This document shows, piece by piece, positions 23,815 through 25,552 of a DNA stretch of 25,552 bases. Position 1 is the stretch's first letter. Each line of letters starts with the position of its first letter. The notes below the pieces were generated by a model. The model was not told the origin of the DNA and did not search any database. It saw nothing but the letters and a program-made list of their open reading frames with translations. The DNA lies in contig DASZVJ010000243.1 of NCBI GenBank assembly GCA_035547155.1, positions 1-25,552 of the forward strand. The letters run 5' to 3'. The stretch is from CAZNMF01 sp035547155. Its GTDB lineage: Bacteria > Acidobacteriota > Vicinamibacteria > Vicinamibacterales > SCN-69-37. A program made the position numbers and the translations under genes.

Positions 23815-24396
23815 TCAGGCTGCGGCGGCGTCGCGGTTCCACGCGCACGTGCACTGCGGCTTGGCCGCCGACGCGGACGGGAACATGTGGTAGTACATCG
23901 CGATCACCATCGGGATGAACACGATCGTGTTGTAGAACAGGTGCAGCTCGACGCGCGGCACCCACAGCTGCACGAGGCTCGTCGGCACCGGCCGGCCGAA
24001 CAGGTTGTGGCCGGTGATCGCCTGCATCTGCAGCAGGAAGTGCTCGATGTGATGGAAGAACTGGATGCCGAGCGCGATCGTCCACCACCGGCGCTCCGCC
24101 GGTTCGGTGAATCCTTTGCGCAGCAGGAACAAGCCGATCAGCATCACGAGGGCGTAGCCATAGTGCAGCGCCTCGGACTTGATCAGCCACGGATAGAACA
24201 GTCCCAGCACGCCACGCGCCTCGGGCGGCGGCCAGCCGAGCACGTAGATCTGAAAGCCCTGCACGAGATGCTCCATCCAGTGCGCGAGCACGATGAACAT
24301 GAACGTCTGCAGCCCGATCTCGTGCCAGTCCGTGTTCAGACGATCCATGAACGACGCCTGCGGCGCGTGTCGGTGCAGTCCGGCCTGTACTGCCAT
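23815..24396 (-). CDS. Histidine-rich four-helix membrane protein, unknown family
   Basis: 193-aa membrane protein with about four hydrophobic helices (~28-52, 76-93, 105-123, 150-171) and at least twelve histidines, most placed at helix ends or inside helices: HWMEH (39-43), LHYGY (77-81), FHHIEH (114-119), ELHLFY (150-155) and YYHMF (168-172). A C-terminal tail ends with Cys182 and Cys184 (CTC). The spacing suggests heme, copper or a di-iron site, but no family comes to mind. ATG 24396 is favoured over 24426 because GGAGGAG lies five bases upstream. First gene of the polyferredoxin operon after the repeat element. Two TATGAT hexamers upstream (24422-24427 and 24450-24455, minus strand) could be -10 boxes, without a convincing -35. 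Confidence 0.72.
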   Translation of the reverse strand: MAVQAGLHRHAPQASFMDRLNTDWHEIGLQTFMFIVLAHWMEHLVQGFQIYVLGWPPPEARGVLGLFYPWLIKSEALHYGYALVMLIGLFLLRKGFTEPAERRWWTIALGIQFFHHIEHFLLQMQAITGHNLFGRPVPTSLVQLWVPRVELHLFYNTIVFIPMVIAMYYHMFPSASAAKPQCTCAWNRDAAAA

Positions 24397-24493
24397 GAGC
24401 TCCTCCGGGAAGCGATGGACGATCATAGGGCCCCCACTGGCGGGAGAACATCATACGAATCTACTACTGGGGCTACAGGCCACAGGCTACGCC

Positions 24494-24578
24494 GTAGGGG
24501 CGGCCCTCGTGGCCGCCCGAAACAGAGGGGCGCCGTGACGCCGAAAACGGCCCTGCGGGCGGGCACGGGGGCCCGCCC

Positions 24579-24582
<4 letters not shown>
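24494..24582. repeat. GTAGGGGCG-type inverted-repeat element, copy 2
   Basis: The left arm starts GTAGGGG (24494-24500) and folds as GGGCGGCC / GGCCGCCC (24498-24505, 24511-24518). The right arm folds as GGGCGGGC / GCCCGCCC (24557-24564, 24571-24578) and ends CCCCTAC. The arms are inverted copies with GTAGGGG facing outward. The right end supplies the TAG stop of the UnbU-like gene. The adjoining bases 24471-24490 hold a small GCTACAGG / CCACAGG near-repeat. The rest of the 182-bp gap to 24396 shows no gene. Confidence 0.75.
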
Positions 24583-25417
<835 letters not shown>

Positions 25418-25421
<4 letters not shown>

Positions 25422-25552
25422 CGCGGCTCCGTCACGTGCAGCACGCGATCGATCTCCGGATGCCCGATCGTCTGCGTGCGGCCCGAGGGCCAGCGAATCT
25501 CGACGGCGTCGACCGTCGTCGCCGATCCGAGCCCGACGTGCAGCCGCCGATC
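25418..25552 (-). CDS. ASPIC/UnbV domain protein, C-terminal end only
   Basis: The last 44 codons of a gene running out of the window on the right. The translated end (RLHVGLGSATTVDAVEIRWP, then SGRTQTI...DRVLHVTE) is the typical ASPIC/UnbV domain, usually the C-terminus of long exported FG-GAP/VCBS beta-propeller proteins. The stop overlaps the UnbU-like start (ATGA), so UnbV and UnbU are co-translated, matching their known pairing. Nothing can be said about the N-terminus. Confidence 0.85.

Overview
This is a chromosomal window from a high-GC, Gram-negative-type bacterium. It has a lipoprotein signal peptidase, an exported M1 metallopeptidase and a capsule-type glycosyltransferase. The mix of an ASPIC/UnbV end, a UnbU-like membrane protein, DUF892, an FMN 2-hydroxyacid dehydrogenase and GTAGGGGCG-type interspersed repeats fits Acidobacteriota (perhaps Vicinamibacteria). 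That placement is inference from gene content; there is no rRNA or other marker here. No tRNA, rRNA, CRISPR array, IS element or prophage gene was seen.

Layout. (1) 1-4952 is the end of a surface-polysaccharide locus: a very large glycosyltransferase with C-terminal TPRs (+), a FemAB/GNAT-type transferase (-) and, divergent from it, a DegT/DnrJ/EryC1 PLP aminotransferase (+). Sampled lines here are clearly less GC-rich than the rest. (2) 5053-8738 is housekeeping: lspA overlapping a LOG-family gene by 4 bp, converging with 15 bp overlap on an exported M1 aminopeptidase (-). (3) 8845-14090 (+) is a stress or signalling run: a small acidic disordered protein with a perfect Shine-Dalgarno, a DUF892 ferritin-like protein, an SDR, a soluble PAS-GAF-GAF hybrid histidine kinase and, 4 bp later, a YihY/BrkB membrane protein. 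(4) 14107-15222 (-) is an FMN-dependent alpha-hydroxyacid dehydrogenase; a 12/24-bp tandem repeat forms the junction with YihY and supplies both stop codons.

(5) 15273-20318 (+) is the most interesting unit. It is a compact four-gene operon (gaps of 32 and 3 bp, then a 4-bp overlap) with a credible promoter. It encodes a TPR-like helical protein, an asparagine-synthetase-like amidotransferase without the N-terminal glutaminase nucleophile, a radical SAM protein with extra C-terminal CxxC pairs, and a flavin-dependent halogenase-like FAD protein. It looks like a small modification or biosynthetic pathway that I do not recognise.

(6) 20386-21069 (-) is a LiaF-like membrane protein flanked by inverted arrays of one 8-bp word. 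(7) 21353-25552 (-) is a membrane redox module. In transcription order it has an ASPIC/UnbV protein (cut by the window edge), a UnbU/RnfD-like membrane protein, a GTAGGGG repeat element, a histidine-rich four-helix membrane protein, a YtkA-like lipoprotein, a NosR/NapH-like polyferredoxin and a membrane-anchored periplasmic protein whose predicted mature end is histidine. The last four look like a metal- or electron-handling assembly of undescribed function.
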